Origin: Scolanthus callimorphus
Lineage: Eukaryota; Cnidaria; Anthozoa; Actiniaria; Edwardsiidae
Assembly (NCBI GenBank): GCA_033964015.1
Contig: CM066917.1
Location: 30,579,951-30,643,950 of the forward strand
Direction: 5' to 3'
DNA length: 64,000 bases
Of the stretch, positions 1 to 12,230 are shown piece after piece. Each line of letters begins with the position of its first letter. Position 1 is the stretch's first letter. The notes under the pieces are model-generated. The model was not told where the DNA came from and ran no database searches. It saw nothing but the letters and a program-made list of their open reading frames with translations. The position numbers were made by a program, and so were the translations under genes.

Positions 1-3000
1 AGTTTTCTCCCTGGCCAAGCTCCCTCAGTCCCTTGTAGTGTACGAACTTATTTTCGCGTGCAAGGACATCGGCCCACCTCTGCGCGTCACGTGCGAGGTC
101 ACGTGACCATTTGAGCGGGGTACGCCGTGAAGTGAGCGGTAGTTGTTGTGCGCGTCAAGGCATTCCTGCTCGAAGAAAGTCAGCTTTCCTGGAAAATGTC
201 GAAAAGCAAAATAAAAGTTTCCATATTCGTCGATAGATTGAATAGAGTTTCTTTTCTGAAAATGTTGTGACATATTTTTACCGTCGATTGCGGCTCGCCT
301 ACCTGTAGATGGTTTAGTAGGTATAACAACAGGTTTCTCTCCACCTGTCTCGGTAGCTGGAGTTTCCGGTTCCGGTTTTTTGGTAGGGGGAAAAGGGCGT
401 TCTGTTTCTGGCGCCTCGGTTTTTGGCCTTGTGGGTGTCTTGGTTGGAGAAGGAAACTTACCTAAAATATGAGAGTTGAAATTGATCGATTTACATCAGA
501 ATGCTACAGTACCTTAAAACACTTACTCGAGGCGTTGACAAATTTCACTATCATGCGAACACCGAATTCAATAATTGTTTTATTATTCAGCAACCAGCAA
601 TGCTTGTCTAGCTAAACGAAGTCGACGATGAGGCCTTGCTCAGCGAAACGGGTTTTCAGTCAACTTCAGCTTACGTCCATTGGCATTTCCTCTTCGTATT
701 CAATTAAAATAGCCATAGTTGATGTTTAGATATCCTGAGCAATGATCTCTCGGCAAAAATTATAACAGTTCAACGAGAATATTGGCAAAATTGGCTTTCG
801 CTTCCGAAATGAAAACCAAAATGACGGCCAAACCTATTGGCTTGCGTTATGACGTCATTAGAGTGTATCAATCCTAAAAATGTCTGTAGAGCATGACGTC
901 ACGCACTGTGCGCCAACAAGATTTTGCTGCGTACTCTTAGCTAATCAAAATCGAGATTGTGGCGTGGCTGAATAATAATCCTATATGGCGGTATGAGTAC
1001 TTACAGAATCCACAGGTCTTGTGACACATCTTCACAGCTGGGTCGCCCTTGTACTTCTTACAATAAGCAGCAACATCTGCTGCATTTTTGTGGTTGTTTG
1101 TTATCCAGTCGCAGTCTTTGCGAAGATCCTCGCACCCTGCAAGTATATGAAATGAGCGTAAACGGTACTATCTATAGCTCTATGATAGAAACTACAGTTT
1201 GCCTGGCTTTGTCGTGCGTATGCCCTCTGGGGCGTAGCATTTGGGAAGGGGGAGGGGAGGGTTACAACCCAACAACTATTTTTGTCCATTTTTCCTTTCA
1301 TGTTCTCTCTATTCTCGTCCCAAAAGTTCCCCCTTAAGCTACGCCCCTGGCCCCACCTTGATATTGTGGGCATTTTACCGGGCATTGCAGGCATACTATC
1401 ATTGGCTGTTGATTTCAGGGAGCACCTAAACACGGCCTTCTAATTCTCACGGTTCTCACGGTTTTTCACGCCCTTCTTATTAACTTGATGAGTAGCACTC
1501 CGATGACCTACTATCGTAGCTTAGAGTGCCCTACTTTTTATGGAACTTTGCAAGCTATCATAGGTTGGGGGTTAAACTAGCTACAATTATGTCTTACCTG
1601 TTGGACTTGGGGCTTTACCTAAAAATAGGACAACACAGATAAGCATTAAAGGCTAGTTCACACTAGCGTCGTGTAAACGTCATAATCATAGAGTCTAATC
1701 ATGGGCGTCACGACAAGTGTGAATCAGTATGACGTAACACCAACTCAAGTGTCCTTCATTCATACACCATCGATCATTATAATTACATCATCATATACCC
1801 TTCCTGTCTTAAAGAACCCATCATTTAACCTACTTCCCCATGTCTGGCTAGAGCGGCACGCCGGTATCGCGGAGGTCATGCGTTCGATTCCCATTGGAAG
1901 CCTAGAATCAGGTCTTCTCGATCTTCTTAACTGCAATGATCACTTACTTTTGAATTCGTTGTCGCAATCGTAAAAAAACTACAAAGGACAAAATCGCGCG
2001 TGTGTCATACTAAAGCAATGCAACAATACTGATTTATACTTTTCCCACCACCTGTGGGACACCAAGCCAATACAGGAATGTTGCAAGACTTGTACTGATG
2101 ATAGCATGACGTCACGCACTGTGCGCCAACGAGATTTTGCTGCGTACCTTAGCCAATCAAAATCGAGATTGTGGCGCGGCTGAATAATAATCCTATATGG
2201 CGGTATGAGTACTTACAGAATCCACAGGTCTTGTGGCACATCTTCACAGCTGGGTCGCCCTTGTACTTCTTACAATAAGCAGCAACATCTGCTGCATTTT
2301 TGTGGTTGTTTGTTATCCAGTCGCAGTCTTTGCGAAGATCCTCGCACCCTGCAAGTATATGAAATGAGCGTAAACGATCTATCTATAGATCTATGATAGA
2401 AACTACAGTTTGTCTGGCTTTGTCGTGCGTATGCCCTCTGAGGCGTAGCATTTGGGAAAGGGGAGGGGAGGGTTACAACCCAACAACCATTTTTGTCCAT
2501 TTTTCCTTTCATGTTCTCTCTATTCTCGTCCCAAAAGCCCCCTTAAGCTACGCCCCTGGCCCCACCTTGATATTGTGAGCATTTTACCGGGCATTGCAGG
2601 CATACTATCATTGGCTGTTGATTTCAGGGAGCACCTAAACACGGCCTTCTTATTCTCACGGTTCTCACGGTTTTTAACGCCCTTCTAATTAACTTGATGA
2701 GTAGCACTCCGATGACCTACGATCGTAGGTTAGAGTGCCCTACTTTTTATGGAACTTTGCAGGCTATCATAGTTTGGAGGTTAAACTAGCTGCAATTATG
2801 TCTTACCTGTTGGACTTGGGGCTTTACCTAAAATAGGACAACACAGATAAGCATTAAAGGCTAGTTCACACTAGCGTCGTGTAAACGTCATAATCATAGA
2901 GTCTAAGCATGGGCGTCACGACAAGTGTGAATCAGTATGACGTAACACCAACTCAAGTGTCCTTCATTCATACACAGCAGTTCTAGCCATTCACACCATG

Positions 3001-4423
3001 TCTGGCAATAGAGCGGCACGTAGGTGTCGTGGAGGTATGCGTTCGATTCCCGTTGGAAGCCTGGAATCAGGGCTTCGGTTCTTAACTGCAAAGATCACTC
3101 ACTTTCCATTCGTGGTCGCAATCGTAAAAAAAACAGTTTCGATCCTACGACTAATACATCGAAAATCGCGCGTGTCATACCGCAGCAATGCAACAATTAT
3201 ACTGTATTGCAAATTGCAGAAAAAGCAGATCGGATTTATACTTTTCGCAGCGAGATTAGTTGCTGCGTCATATTAATTGTGTAACTTGCAACCAAATGGT
3301 TTCCAAAATAAGCCAATCAGGGCGCTTTTTGTTCTTGGTGTCGCTGTTAAAAACTGACAGAGAAACAGGTTAACTGTCTACTTACAGAGGCTACAATATG
3401 TACAATTCTAGCTCGCCCCTGACGTCGAATCTTTCATGTCCATTTTTGAAGCCATACGAAGTATCAAACATAAAGCGGACTTGGATTTATTTTACTGCTT
3501 ACAACCTTTTTTTAAGGCAAATCATGTGAACATGAAGTCTCAAGTATTAGATCTCCTGGGCAGTATTTATCAAAAAGGTTTGCAACACAACGCCATTCGT
3601 AGATTCCCCTGTTCGCCTTTTATTTTCAATTGTTTTTCTATCTAAATGCGGCTTTTTAAGCTATATCTACAGTCGCTTAACTCCCTGCCGTTTTGTATTC
3701 AATGGCAAATTTAGCCCCCCTTTGGATTTAACGGTCGTTTTTTACGCATCAGTAAAGTTTATATACGCGCACTGCTGCCAAGCTATTTTGTGATGTATAG
3801 TATAGCAAAAACAATTGGCTTTTTCTATAGAAAACAAATTTCAAACAATGAAGGGATTATAATTGACATAAAGTTTTGTTTACAAACACCGAGATAATTG
3901 AAACCGCTTTAGTTCAGCTTCGGTAGCTTTTGACCGCCAAAAGATGAATTTAACTGCCACTTTTTGAATTGAATCTCGATGAATCAAAAGGATACAGAGA
4001 AGTCGAAAAAACACCTTTTTTAAAGAGTTCTCGATCCATAAACACCATAAAAGCTGCTACGTAGCAAATTCATATTGTAATGGGTATCTAAACAATAGTT
4101 TATAAAGTTGTCTCAGAAAAAAAATCGTTGTTTGCCACTAGGTCAATCAGGGTCCAAATTTGACTTTGAAATTTAGTTTCGCTGGCAAAAGAGCTTAAAA
4201 AGAAAAAAAAAAGCTTTTAGAAGATTCAATGGGACTCTTTTTCAAGACCTTGCATTTCCTAAATTACGGTAAAATTTAAAATCTTCATGGTTAAAGAATT
4301 TTATTCCTTATCAGCTTATGAAGATAACGTTGTTTTTTAACATCGTCGCGGCACACAAAAAAGGCCATAGTGAATTCTTACCTCTTTCTGCTAATACATC
4401 ACTTGGGGAAACATCTGGGAAAT
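1..4423 (-). CDS. ShK-CAP secreted protein gene, 3' part missing (runs off left edge)
   Basis: Exons on the minus strand, all bounded in phase 1: 4423-4382 (candidate, 42 bp), 2827-2807 (21-bp linker), 2348-2217 (ShK), 1618-1598 (21-bp linker), 1136-1005 (ShK) and 461-1 (Pro/Thr-rich linker followed by the start of a CAP domain). Each ShK exon encodes 44 residues with the six cysteines of the ShK fold. The linker exons read GKAPSPT-like. The last exon carries the CAP helix-1 motif AHNNYRSLHG and, in the next frame, the GQGEN motif near the window edge. The reading frame breaks once, at the G run at 117-120; no stop or splice site accounts for it. CAP proteins are secreted cysteine-rich proteins with diverse roles; ShK domains are potassium-channel-toxin-like folds that also occur as modules in non-toxin proteins. 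Whether this protein is a venom component cannot be told. The start codon is not identified with confidence. Confidence 0.8.
891..2047. repeat. tandem duplication, copy 1 (ShK exon unit)
   Basis: This 1.2-kb segment is repeated directly at 2104-3247 with an offset of about 1213 bp and high identity. It holds one ShK exon (1136-1005), its upstream 21-bp linker exon (1618-1598) and the flanking intron sequence. Confidence 0.95.
1848..1912 (+). mobile_element. tRNA-derived SINE head remnant
   Basis: The segment has tRNA-like A-box (TGGCTAGAGCGGC) and B-box (GTTCGATTCC) motifs in order, followed by GGAAGCCT. It is too degenerate to fold as a working tRNA. Its copy at 3004-3065 came with the tandem duplication. 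Confidence 0.5.
2104..3247. repeat. tandem duplication, copy 2 (ShK exon unit)
   Basis: Second copy of the unit at 891-2047. It carries the ShK exon 2348-2217 and linker exon 2827-2807, so the duplication adds one in-frame ShK module to the protein. Divergence is mostly small indels and substitutions in intron sequence; the ShK exons are nearly identical. Confidence 0.95.
3004..3065 (+). mobile_element. tRNA-derived SINE head remnant (duplicated copy)
   Basis: Counterpart of 1848-1912 inside copy 2 of the tandem duplication, with the same B-box GTTCGATTCC. Confidence 0.45.
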
Positions 4424-7400
4424 CTAAAAAGGAAAAAAATCAAAAGCAAATGAAAAGGTTCTGGTCGTATTACGACCATAAAACAAATTTCCTATGAAGA
4501 CTATGACAACATGTTGTCATAGTCTATATAGTTTAAAGTTGTTTTATTGCCTACCTAGAAAGTCTATAAAATCTTTATCCGTTTTCTTCAGGGGAGTGCT
4601 GGTATTTGAATGCAAACTGTATAAAGTTAACAAGCAAAGAAATGCTATTTTCATGGTGTCCATTTTCGCGACAACCTTCACGGTTCGTTTGTATAAGGGC
4701 CACACAAACTGATTCAAATCGCGCTCAAAGCTTTTAGTCTTTAGTTTTTTGGAGGGGGAATGCAATGGCTATTCATATGCTAATAAGCATTGTTTAATAA
4801 GTGTCGAACTATTCGTTAAAACAGTTTTAGAGAAGTCGTATCCATGGTTGCCTGCCGATATTAGAATCATCTGCCGATATTAGCATGCACAACGTACTCT
4901 TGTAGGTATAAATGTGTGCTCCCCCGCCCCCCCCCCCCCCCCCCCCACGGAAGGGATTGGGCATTCCAGAGAGGTGGGGTGGTGTCCGTTTACTTGATTT
5001 AATTCTTCCAGAGCTTTATCACGTTTTTTTTTGCTAAACGCGCAGCATTCTCTTGTAGGATCAATACAAAAAAATATAACCAGCATAACCACGTTGACTC
5101 AACAAACTTTTGTAACAACAAATGACTGACATTGTTTCAAAATGGGAATACTCAAATTATAATCATAACCAAGAGTGTCATAACTGAGATTAACAAAACT
5201 GGAGATATGCCTTTTTGCTATGATATAATGATAAAGTTTATTCCATAACACCATATTGGTACATAGGAAATAGTAACCAAACAATATAGATATATATATT
5301 ACCTAATTACAATCACTACAATCACGATAAGTTTCATTACATCACTTATGAATTTCGCTGAGACTTTTACAATTGTCGCTAGGGGGTGTAATAAACTTCA
5401 AAACGGACTAAAACTCGAAAATTATCTGATGGCCTTATCACAAAGGGGACGTTTCAATCCAACTATACGCACGCACAACCCGGTATATAGGGGGGTATAT
5501 TCCATGTGGCTTTGCCGTGCGACAGGCACTCACACGCGGGGCCGTACACAAACTAACAATTGATCGACGCGCAAAGACGATCGTACCCGTGGGAGACTAC
5601 TCAGATAAGAGATGAGGCAAGAGCTATCCCTGTGATGAGAGATTATGAAAGCAACGTGTTAGTGCGCCTTTTCATCTCGAGACAAAAGCGCTGCTTTTAG
5701 TTTAGTGCATTGGTGGGTAATCGGTAATCCGTACTGACTCATGCTGAGATAGAATGAAGGCTTGGATATCGAAAGTATCACAAAACAATCGGCTGCCCAC
5801 TATATATATCTCGAGCAGTAAGATATATCTATTATCGAAGAGAAACAAATCAATCCGTCGTCGCGTCTATAACCATATCGGCCTGCACCACGCCCTGATC
5901 TCTGGTAATTATCACGATAAAGGTGATCACGCATGAATCACGCGGCACTTTGTATTGCGTGACCTTATCCTCTGAAATATATTATCATCCGGGAAATTAT
6001 CATAACATATGACGTTACAGTACTTGTAAATATTTAGCCAGTAATACTACCCTTTTCAGTTGGTATTCTATTGGACCGGGACCTCGGCAAGCAAGAGTGT
6101 TTCTTCTCATTCTTAATCCCTTCACAGAATATCGTAAGTACTTACGCCGTCTCGCGATAGTTAACTTTGCAGGATTTTTGCTGTTCCAATGTGATTGTTA
6201 TTGTCTAGAGCTCTCTTGGCTTTTATTAATTAAGTATTCGGTAATGTCAGGGTCAACATCCCCGATACGGGATGCTTTGCTGAACCGGTAATGGTTTATA
6301 GACACATATTATTAGGCACATACCATGTGCACATACATAATGTGCCTACAATTTGAAGGATCGGTGTTGAACGAGTCAAATGTTACAGATCGCCGGAAAA
6401 TTTCATCAAAGGACTTACTACATAAACACAACCATTGCAACACCTCTCAGCAGGAATATGTGATGTATGAATAGAAATGACCCGAATATAAATTACCCTT
6501 CATGATACTATGGGAACAATATAGCCCTTGCTCATATCCTGTCCTCGATAAATCAACCAAATTTACTTGGGCCAGTCTCTTCCTGAGTTTGATGAATACA
6601 CAGTGTAAATAAAACACATATTATGACAAAGGCAAGGAGGGATTGAAGGGACAGGCTCTGATACCGGTTGCTTATCGTGACGTCACGAAATCTTCAACTT
6701 TTGATAACGGCGTCCAAGTTAAAATCTATCCATACCACGGAAAAGATCACAGACATTAATCAGAAAACCAATTTTGAACAATAAAAGTTGAAGTCCGGCG
6801 ACGCTACGTCAAAAATAAAACGGTTTTATAAAAACGTAAATATAATTATAATATCTTTGATTAATAAGCTAGCTCAAATCTGAACCTTCCATTTGAAGAG
6901 CGCGTAGGCAATAAGCAATAATCCCAAGTTTCAGGGCGATCCGTTAAAAGGGACCGAAGTTATAGATTTTTCTAGTTTTTGGGGGGCAATATTTCCCACC
7001 CCCTCTCCCCCCAATTAAAAATTCCATACAAACTTCTGTAAAAAATACGACTTGTTTTTAACGTTTGTTTGCAAGGCTAAATCTTCGCGAGTTTGTAACC
7101 GATCGGCGGTCTCAAACTTGGCAGTTGTACTAATTTCAGCGCGCTCTTTCCACTGCTTGTGGCAAATTTGAGCTAAGTCGTTGATAAACTTTCCGAATTT
7201 ACAATTTCCCCTCTATTGATTAAGTTTATATACACTACCCTGGCACAGTACCGGTCAGATGCAGATATGGTAGAAAGGCTTTCATACATTTGGGACGGAA
7301 GGGGGACAAAGTGGGGGAGCTGGTGGGGGAAGAGGTCAAGTCAGACAGGGAACTTCTAAACACCTAAAGATACGTCTGGTACGTATATTTAAATTGGTCT

Positions 7401-7742
7401 GTGAGGCTAAAATGGATAGAGAAAGATATCTGAATGCCAACGGTCAAGGTCAGGTTGCCGTATGAGTATGGAAAGTCATGGAGAGTGGAGTATGCAGGAA
7501 GAGAATATGGCTCTGGTGGCAGCCATTTGAGCGCCTTTACTGATTGGCTGGTTTTGAAAAGTTCGAAAGTTTCGGAAAGCTCTCCTTCCCTCAACAATTC
7601 TGTATCAAATCTCGCGCATGAATATCAATGGCTGCCACCCTTGGACGAGCCGGGATGCCCTGGGAAAGCGCATTCGTAAAAAGGTTCGTATTGTTGTTTT
7701 CCAGAACCTTTCTGTTTTCTCCTAAAGCCAAAGCTTATCAAA
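4424..7742. other. intergenic stretch between ShK-CAP and RMDN genes
   Basis: Apart from the possible signal exon at 5337-5303 I see no convincing exon. It holds a C run of about 26 bp at 4922-4947 and AT-rich unique-looking sequence. Around 7508-7665 lies a diverged relative of the Mutator-like short element seen at 20729, 34647 and 49254, recognisable by its arms around GGCAGCCATTTGA and TGGCTGCCACCC. The two genes are divergently transcribed from this interval. Confidence 0.6.
5303..5337 (-). other. possible first exon with signal-peptide-like start
   Basis: A minus-strand ATG at 5337 is followed by a short hydrophobic stretch (MKLIVIVVIVI) and a GTAATA donor at 5302. It lies upstream of the ShK-CAP exons and could be their signal-peptide exon. 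It ends in phase 2, whereas the nearest candidate exon (4423-4382) starts in phase 1, so another exon or a base error would be needed. This is a weak call. Confidence 0.2.
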
Positions 7743-10700
7743 ATGAGCGTTATCGAACAACTGGACAAGGATTACGAAGACGCCGTAAGCAACGAAAAGT
7801 TTGAAGAATCTTTGAAAGCGAACGAATGTTCTGACGACCCCGAGGTCATATGGCGACTGGCGAGGATTGCCCGAATACTCTCCGACAGGCACACGGACGC
7901 CGAAGGGAAGAAAAAGTACGCCGCTCGTATTTCCGAGATTGCGAAGAAAGGACTTGAGAAAGACGAGAACAATTCAGGATGCAACAAGGTGTGTTAAAAA
8001 GAAACATTGAGAAATATGATCTTTTTCTGCATAATGGACCGAGCGAGGAATCCCCATGCACTAGAACAAAAAGATAGTGGTCTTTTCAGAACCGGCTGCA
8101 AAAATTTAACCCGTTTCCTTTTGCCTGGAGAACTTTAAAATTAATATGCGGAAAATGCATTACGGTGACGTCGTCAACACGGATCAATGTCACAGGGAAT
8201 TTCTGCAGAGTCAGGAAAAGCTGACTTTCCCAAGGCGAATGCATGGGAAGTGTTGGAATTCACATGGATAGCCATGGGAAATCCGAACACTTCCCATTCT
8301 TTTGCCATGTGAAATTCAGCTTTTCCATGAATGGGTGTCTGCAGAAATTCCCTGTGTGTACCACAAAACAAGCAAAAAAGAACTAAAAATACGCTCAAAT
8401 TTAAAAATAACACGATACAACTAAAATTGTTAAAACATGTGTTTTAAAACATACTTCTTGCAGTAAAAAAAAAACGGGCGAGTTTGGTCAGAAACTTTCT
8501 TGTCACCACTCAAAAAATCAAAACTGCCAGTTCCTTCTTGAGATACGTCCATCTTCTCTTTGTCTCGTAGTGGTTTGCGATGGGGCTGATGCAAGCCGCA
8601 GGGGGTCCGCAAGAGAAGATGAAGAACGTTCACATCGTCAAGGAACACTTTCAGGTTAGTGGGTTGTCTGTGGTACGAGGGAGTAAGTGAGAGCCTGGCT
8701 CTACTGTGAAGCAAATATTCTATATAAGTGCCATGACGAATTCATTACATGGATGCAATCGATCGACGTTTCCAGCTATAAGCGCGCGCATGTTTTTCTT
8801 AAGAAATGCCTTTGGAAAGTAACACAACAACCAGGATGGCAAGGCGCGCATACAGGTACAAGGCACTCGATTCGTGAAATGTAACGCAACTACCGACATG
8901 CAGCGCGCGCATGGAATCGACCATTATCTAACCGAGCAACGGAAAATAGGCTAGAACGGAACGACTGATCAATGAACGGCAAAATAGGAAAAATGAACGG
9001 ATGAAGTGTAGATGTACTGACTGGCTGGCCAGCGGGCGGATGGACAAGACATCGGGTGGGTGATGGTAGGCCGTACGGTCGGATGGACAAGCGACCGGAC
9101 ATCGGATGGGTGGGTGGGCGGGTGGACGACGTTTCATTGATCTATAAAATGTCGGCGATTGACGCTGTCATGAGTTTTTGACGCTGTATATGGAAGCCGT
9201 TTTAGTAATGCACACTGAATTAATTGCACTTTATTTTTCAGAAAGCTGTTGACCTAAATCCCGATGATCCACATGCGCACCACGTCCTTGGCACATGGTA
9301 AGAACGCACACCCCATTTTGTTTTCTGACCTGGCCATGATACAGGAAGCATTTCAAGCAACTCACGACGCAACGACGGCGAGGATATGCAAGGCTCGCAA
9401 TTTGCAACGTACCCACTGTAAATGTTTGTTGCGTTGCCAGGCATGTCACACGCTCAATCTCAGCTGACACCGGCAACAAGTATAGCGAGCATCGTGAGTT
9501 GCACCATAGCCTTCAAACGTTGGGCATTTCATCTACAGGTATTTCAATATTTCTGATCTCCCGTGGTTGATGCGAAAGATGTTGAGTGCGATCCAGAAGA
9601 ACCCTCCTTCAGCCACATACGAGCAGGTAAGGTGGTAAAACGTTTCTCGATTCAATAGTTTTTGCTTATGCGCGGAATTATTTCATTTCTGGGATTTCTC
9701 CAGTCTCGCCGATTTTTTGCAACTCTAGGGCCGTGCGCAACAAGAAAAGTCTCTATCAGACAGCGATGCATACACCAGGATATCCTTTGAACTTCATGGA
9801 CAGTTGGGCTTTAATATTGCGTTGTCAATCAATGCAATCTGTTCGAGCCAATCAGATCCTTGCCCATTGCATTCGCTTGGCTTCTCTTGCACGACAAGTT
9901 GCGACGAAAGCCAATCACTGCACTAGGTGAAACAGGCAAGGATCTGATTGGCTCACATGGTTATTGATTGACAGCGCGAAAAAACAATTTTTGTCACCAA
10001 ATCCAAGATGGCAGCCACGCGAAAGCAAGCTCGGTTTAGCCTAAACATTTTCTGTATCGCCTGCGAGCAGCGGGCAGCGGCTAGGAAAAAGCCCGCCGGC
10101 GAGGTCGCGTGGTATTTAACAGAACTATGCGTTTTTTCAGGCCTTGGCGGAGTTTGAAAAGGCAGAGGAAAGTAAGTTCAGTGCGTCTTTTTTGCTGCAT
10201 TTGTAGAAGCAATGATAGAGCATTCTATTTTTTCATTTTCAGTAAAGCCTGGCTTCTTTGGCAGGAACTATCTGTTACTAGGCAAGACGTATTTGCGTCT
10301 CAAAGACAAGGCGAAAGCTAAGGAGTATTTTCAGAAAGCACAAGACTTTCCGTGTAAATACCCTGTGGACGAGGAGGTGAGCCTGCGGACTATACTACTC
10401 AGCGTCTCTTGGTTGCCATTTTGTTTTTTCTCGGCCTGGTGCAACCTCGTCCCCAGGGTCTTCTCGGTCGTTTTTCAAATGGCGGTTAGCTCAGAGAAGA
10501 CCCTGGGGGAGGCTGAGTCACGTGACCACTGTTTGAGGACATGGGAACGAGGTTCTCCTTTGTTTCGAAACGGTCATGTGACTCAGCCTCCCCCAGGGTC
10601 TCTGAGCTAACCGCCATTTTGAAAACGACCGCGAAGATCCTGGGGACGAGGTTGGGCCTGGTGAGATTAAATACCACAGGCAACCCGCGTGCACCCTTGA

Positions 10701-12230
10701 CCCTTGCCATTCACCTTTTCCCATTTTGACGGTTGGTCGGCATCGGAGGCCCTGAGAATGTGCCCAAGCAGCCAATCAGAATTGTCTCTCGATTCTCATG
10801 TACCAGGGGTTTGAATCAAGTGAACCGCCCATCAGATAACTAAGAAAAGAGTGTTACTTCCTTACCTTACGGTATGACTAGCTTTACGGGAAAAGTAGGT
10901 GGTCTGCGTCGGCGGGGACGTAAACATGGACAACAACAACCAAAGGTTGAGATTTATGTTAAGAAATGGTGTTTTGCTGGTTTGCAAGGAAATATTAGAG
11001 CGAGATTTTTTATTTTTTCGAATCACGAATTCGCTTTGTGTACGAGAATGCGCAGCACTGTCGACGTGCGCAGGTCTTGTCGTTAGTCACGCCGCGCGCG
11101 GCGATTGACAAGGCGAGGTATGTATGATTCTGCTGAGTATTTTCTCAGCGTTGACCAGACGGCGCGCAACCCGGGAGGGGGGGGGGGGGGGGTACTCCCT
11201 ATGTTGGACGATACGGTGATGCTCGGCCCGAAAGGGTAGGTTTTTCAGACTCGAGGTATAAGAAAGGGGTAGGGTTGTCAGGCTGGGTATAAGAAAGGGG
11301 TAGGGTTTTCAGGCGGGGTATAAGAAAGGGGTAAGGTTTTCAGGCTGGACTGGGTATAAAGAAGGGAGGGAAAATTGAAATTTTGGTATAAAAAAGTGTC
11401 TGTATTTCACTGGTTTATCACCGCAACGCGGGAGCAAAACCGTTTCTTTTTTAAAAGAACACAAAGCCGATTCAAAGTCAAAGAGATTATTAAGAGGTAC
11501 CTTTCTCAGGCTTGGTATTAGCCTGCTTGCAGGCGGTACTGAGTGTTTTTATCGCGGAAAGCCCGGTCCGTTCGATGCGACTTTTGCGCTCGCCCCCGGG
11601 ACCGCGCGCCTCAAATTCCAAGATGGCGCCCGATCATCGAATGGAGTACCGCCTGCAAGCAGGCTAGTTTGGTATAAGAAAGGGTTACCTTTTTCGGCTT
11701 TGGTATAAGGAAGGGGTACCTTTTCTGATCTAAAATTGGTATAAAAAGGGTAAGGAGTCCAGAATCTGGGCCGAGCATCCCTGTACGGAAACATTTTGGG
11801 AGTACCCCCCCCCCCCCCCCCCCCCCGGCGCGCACTTACTTCGGCGGCGCGTCCACTCAGTCGATGGGTTTTTAAACGTTTTTAAAATATGGCAGACTTG
11901 GTCCCCCCTCTCGGAACGGTCGTTACGCCCGCCCGTGCGGGATAGTTTTCCCTTAGTGAAATGTGATATGATGTGTCAGTATAAACTTTATGCAAGCGGC
12001 GAACTATCCCACGATAGTGCTGCTCGGCTTCGGGGCGGTCAACAAGGTTATCAGTTTGTGCAGTTTTGCGCTGATGCAAATACAAGTACCGAGAGCTGCG
12101 GAAAAAGATACTGAGATCGATTCACTCGACCGGGGATGACTAGTTTAATAACGTTTTTTCCTTTCTTTGTCCACAGGTTAAAAAGAAGCTGAAGAACAAC
12201 TCAAAGGACTTTAATCTAACGCCAGGCTAG
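7743..12230 (+). CDS. regulator of microtubule dynamics (RMDN) family protein, complete
   Basis: Seven exons join in frame: 7743-7988, 8571-8654, 9242-9297, 9539-9626, 10141-10171, 10243-10376 and 12177-12230, giving about 230 residues with no frame break. The N-terminal part begins MSVIEQLDKDYEDA. The middle has the family's tryptophan segments (WRLARIAR, WFAMGL) and the KEHF-KAVDLNPDDP-HHVLGTW-YFNISDLPW block, and the C-terminal TPR-like part contains NYLLLGKTYLRLKDK. Length fits the short members related to RMDN1 and worm rmd-1 rather than the longer vertebrate RMDN2/3 with a membrane anchor; no membrane segment or signal peptide is visible. Family members associate with microtubules and affect spindle or organelle behaviour (established for worm rmd-1). 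Introns hold several inverted-repeat elements, and a poly(A) signal follows at 12415. Confidence 0.9.
8189..8358. mobile_element. short inverted-repeat element, family A copy 1
   Basis: About 170 bp with terminal arms CACAGGGAATTTCTGCAG and its complement. The interior has a second palindromic module around GGGAAGTGTT / AACACTTCCC. Related copies lie at 17962-18147 and 23383-23562. It sits in intron 1 of the RMDN gene. Confidence 0.8.
9819..9977. mobile_element. inverted-repeat element (MITE-like)
   Basis: Arms around GCCAATCAGATCCTTGCC and its complement are separated by about 65 bp, and the outer ends GCGTTGTCAATCAAT / ATTGATTGACAGCGC also pair. No target duplication is obvious. It lies in RMDN intron 4. 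Confidence 0.7.
10442..10654. mobile_element. Mutator-like MITE with 9-bp target duplication
   Basis: A 213-bp element with long terminal inverted repeats beginning CAACCTCGTCCCCAGG. It is flanked by the direct 9-bp repeat GGCCTGGTG (10433-10441 and 10655-10663). A 9-bp duplication and long arms are typical of Mutator-like elements. There is no coding capacity. It lies in the last RMDN intron. Confidence 0.85.
11161..11838. mobile_element. element with homopolymer G/C termini
   Basis: The ends are inverted copies: GGCGCGC, then a G run (11177-11192) and GGTACTCCC on the left; GGGAGTACC, a C run (11805-11826) and GGCGCGC on the right. Subterminal GATGCTCGGCCC also pairs with its complement near 11773. 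The interior holds direct repeats around GGTATAAGAAAGGGGTA, and a second element at 11519-11666 is inserted in it. A relative starts at 62793. Superfamily not identified. Confidence 0.75.
11519..11666. mobile_element. TAGCCTGC-ended MITE nested in the G/C-terminated element
   Basis: Terminal arms TAGCCTGCTTGCAGGCGGTA and complement. Flanks GCTTGGTAT and GTTTGGTAT form a 9-bp target duplication with one mismatch. Elements with the same TAGCCTGC ends lie at 20231 and 42656, and a related one at 24018. Confidence 0.75.

Noticed and set aside
3385..3480. Possible third ShK exon end with GTAAGT donor at about 3381
   Set aside because: The bases before the donor resemble the end of a ShK exon, but the cysteine spacing is wrong and an in-frame stop lies shortly upstream; at best a decayed copy.
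10212..10610. 132-codon frame
   Set aside because: It is RMDN exon 6 read through into the intron and the Mutator-like MITE.
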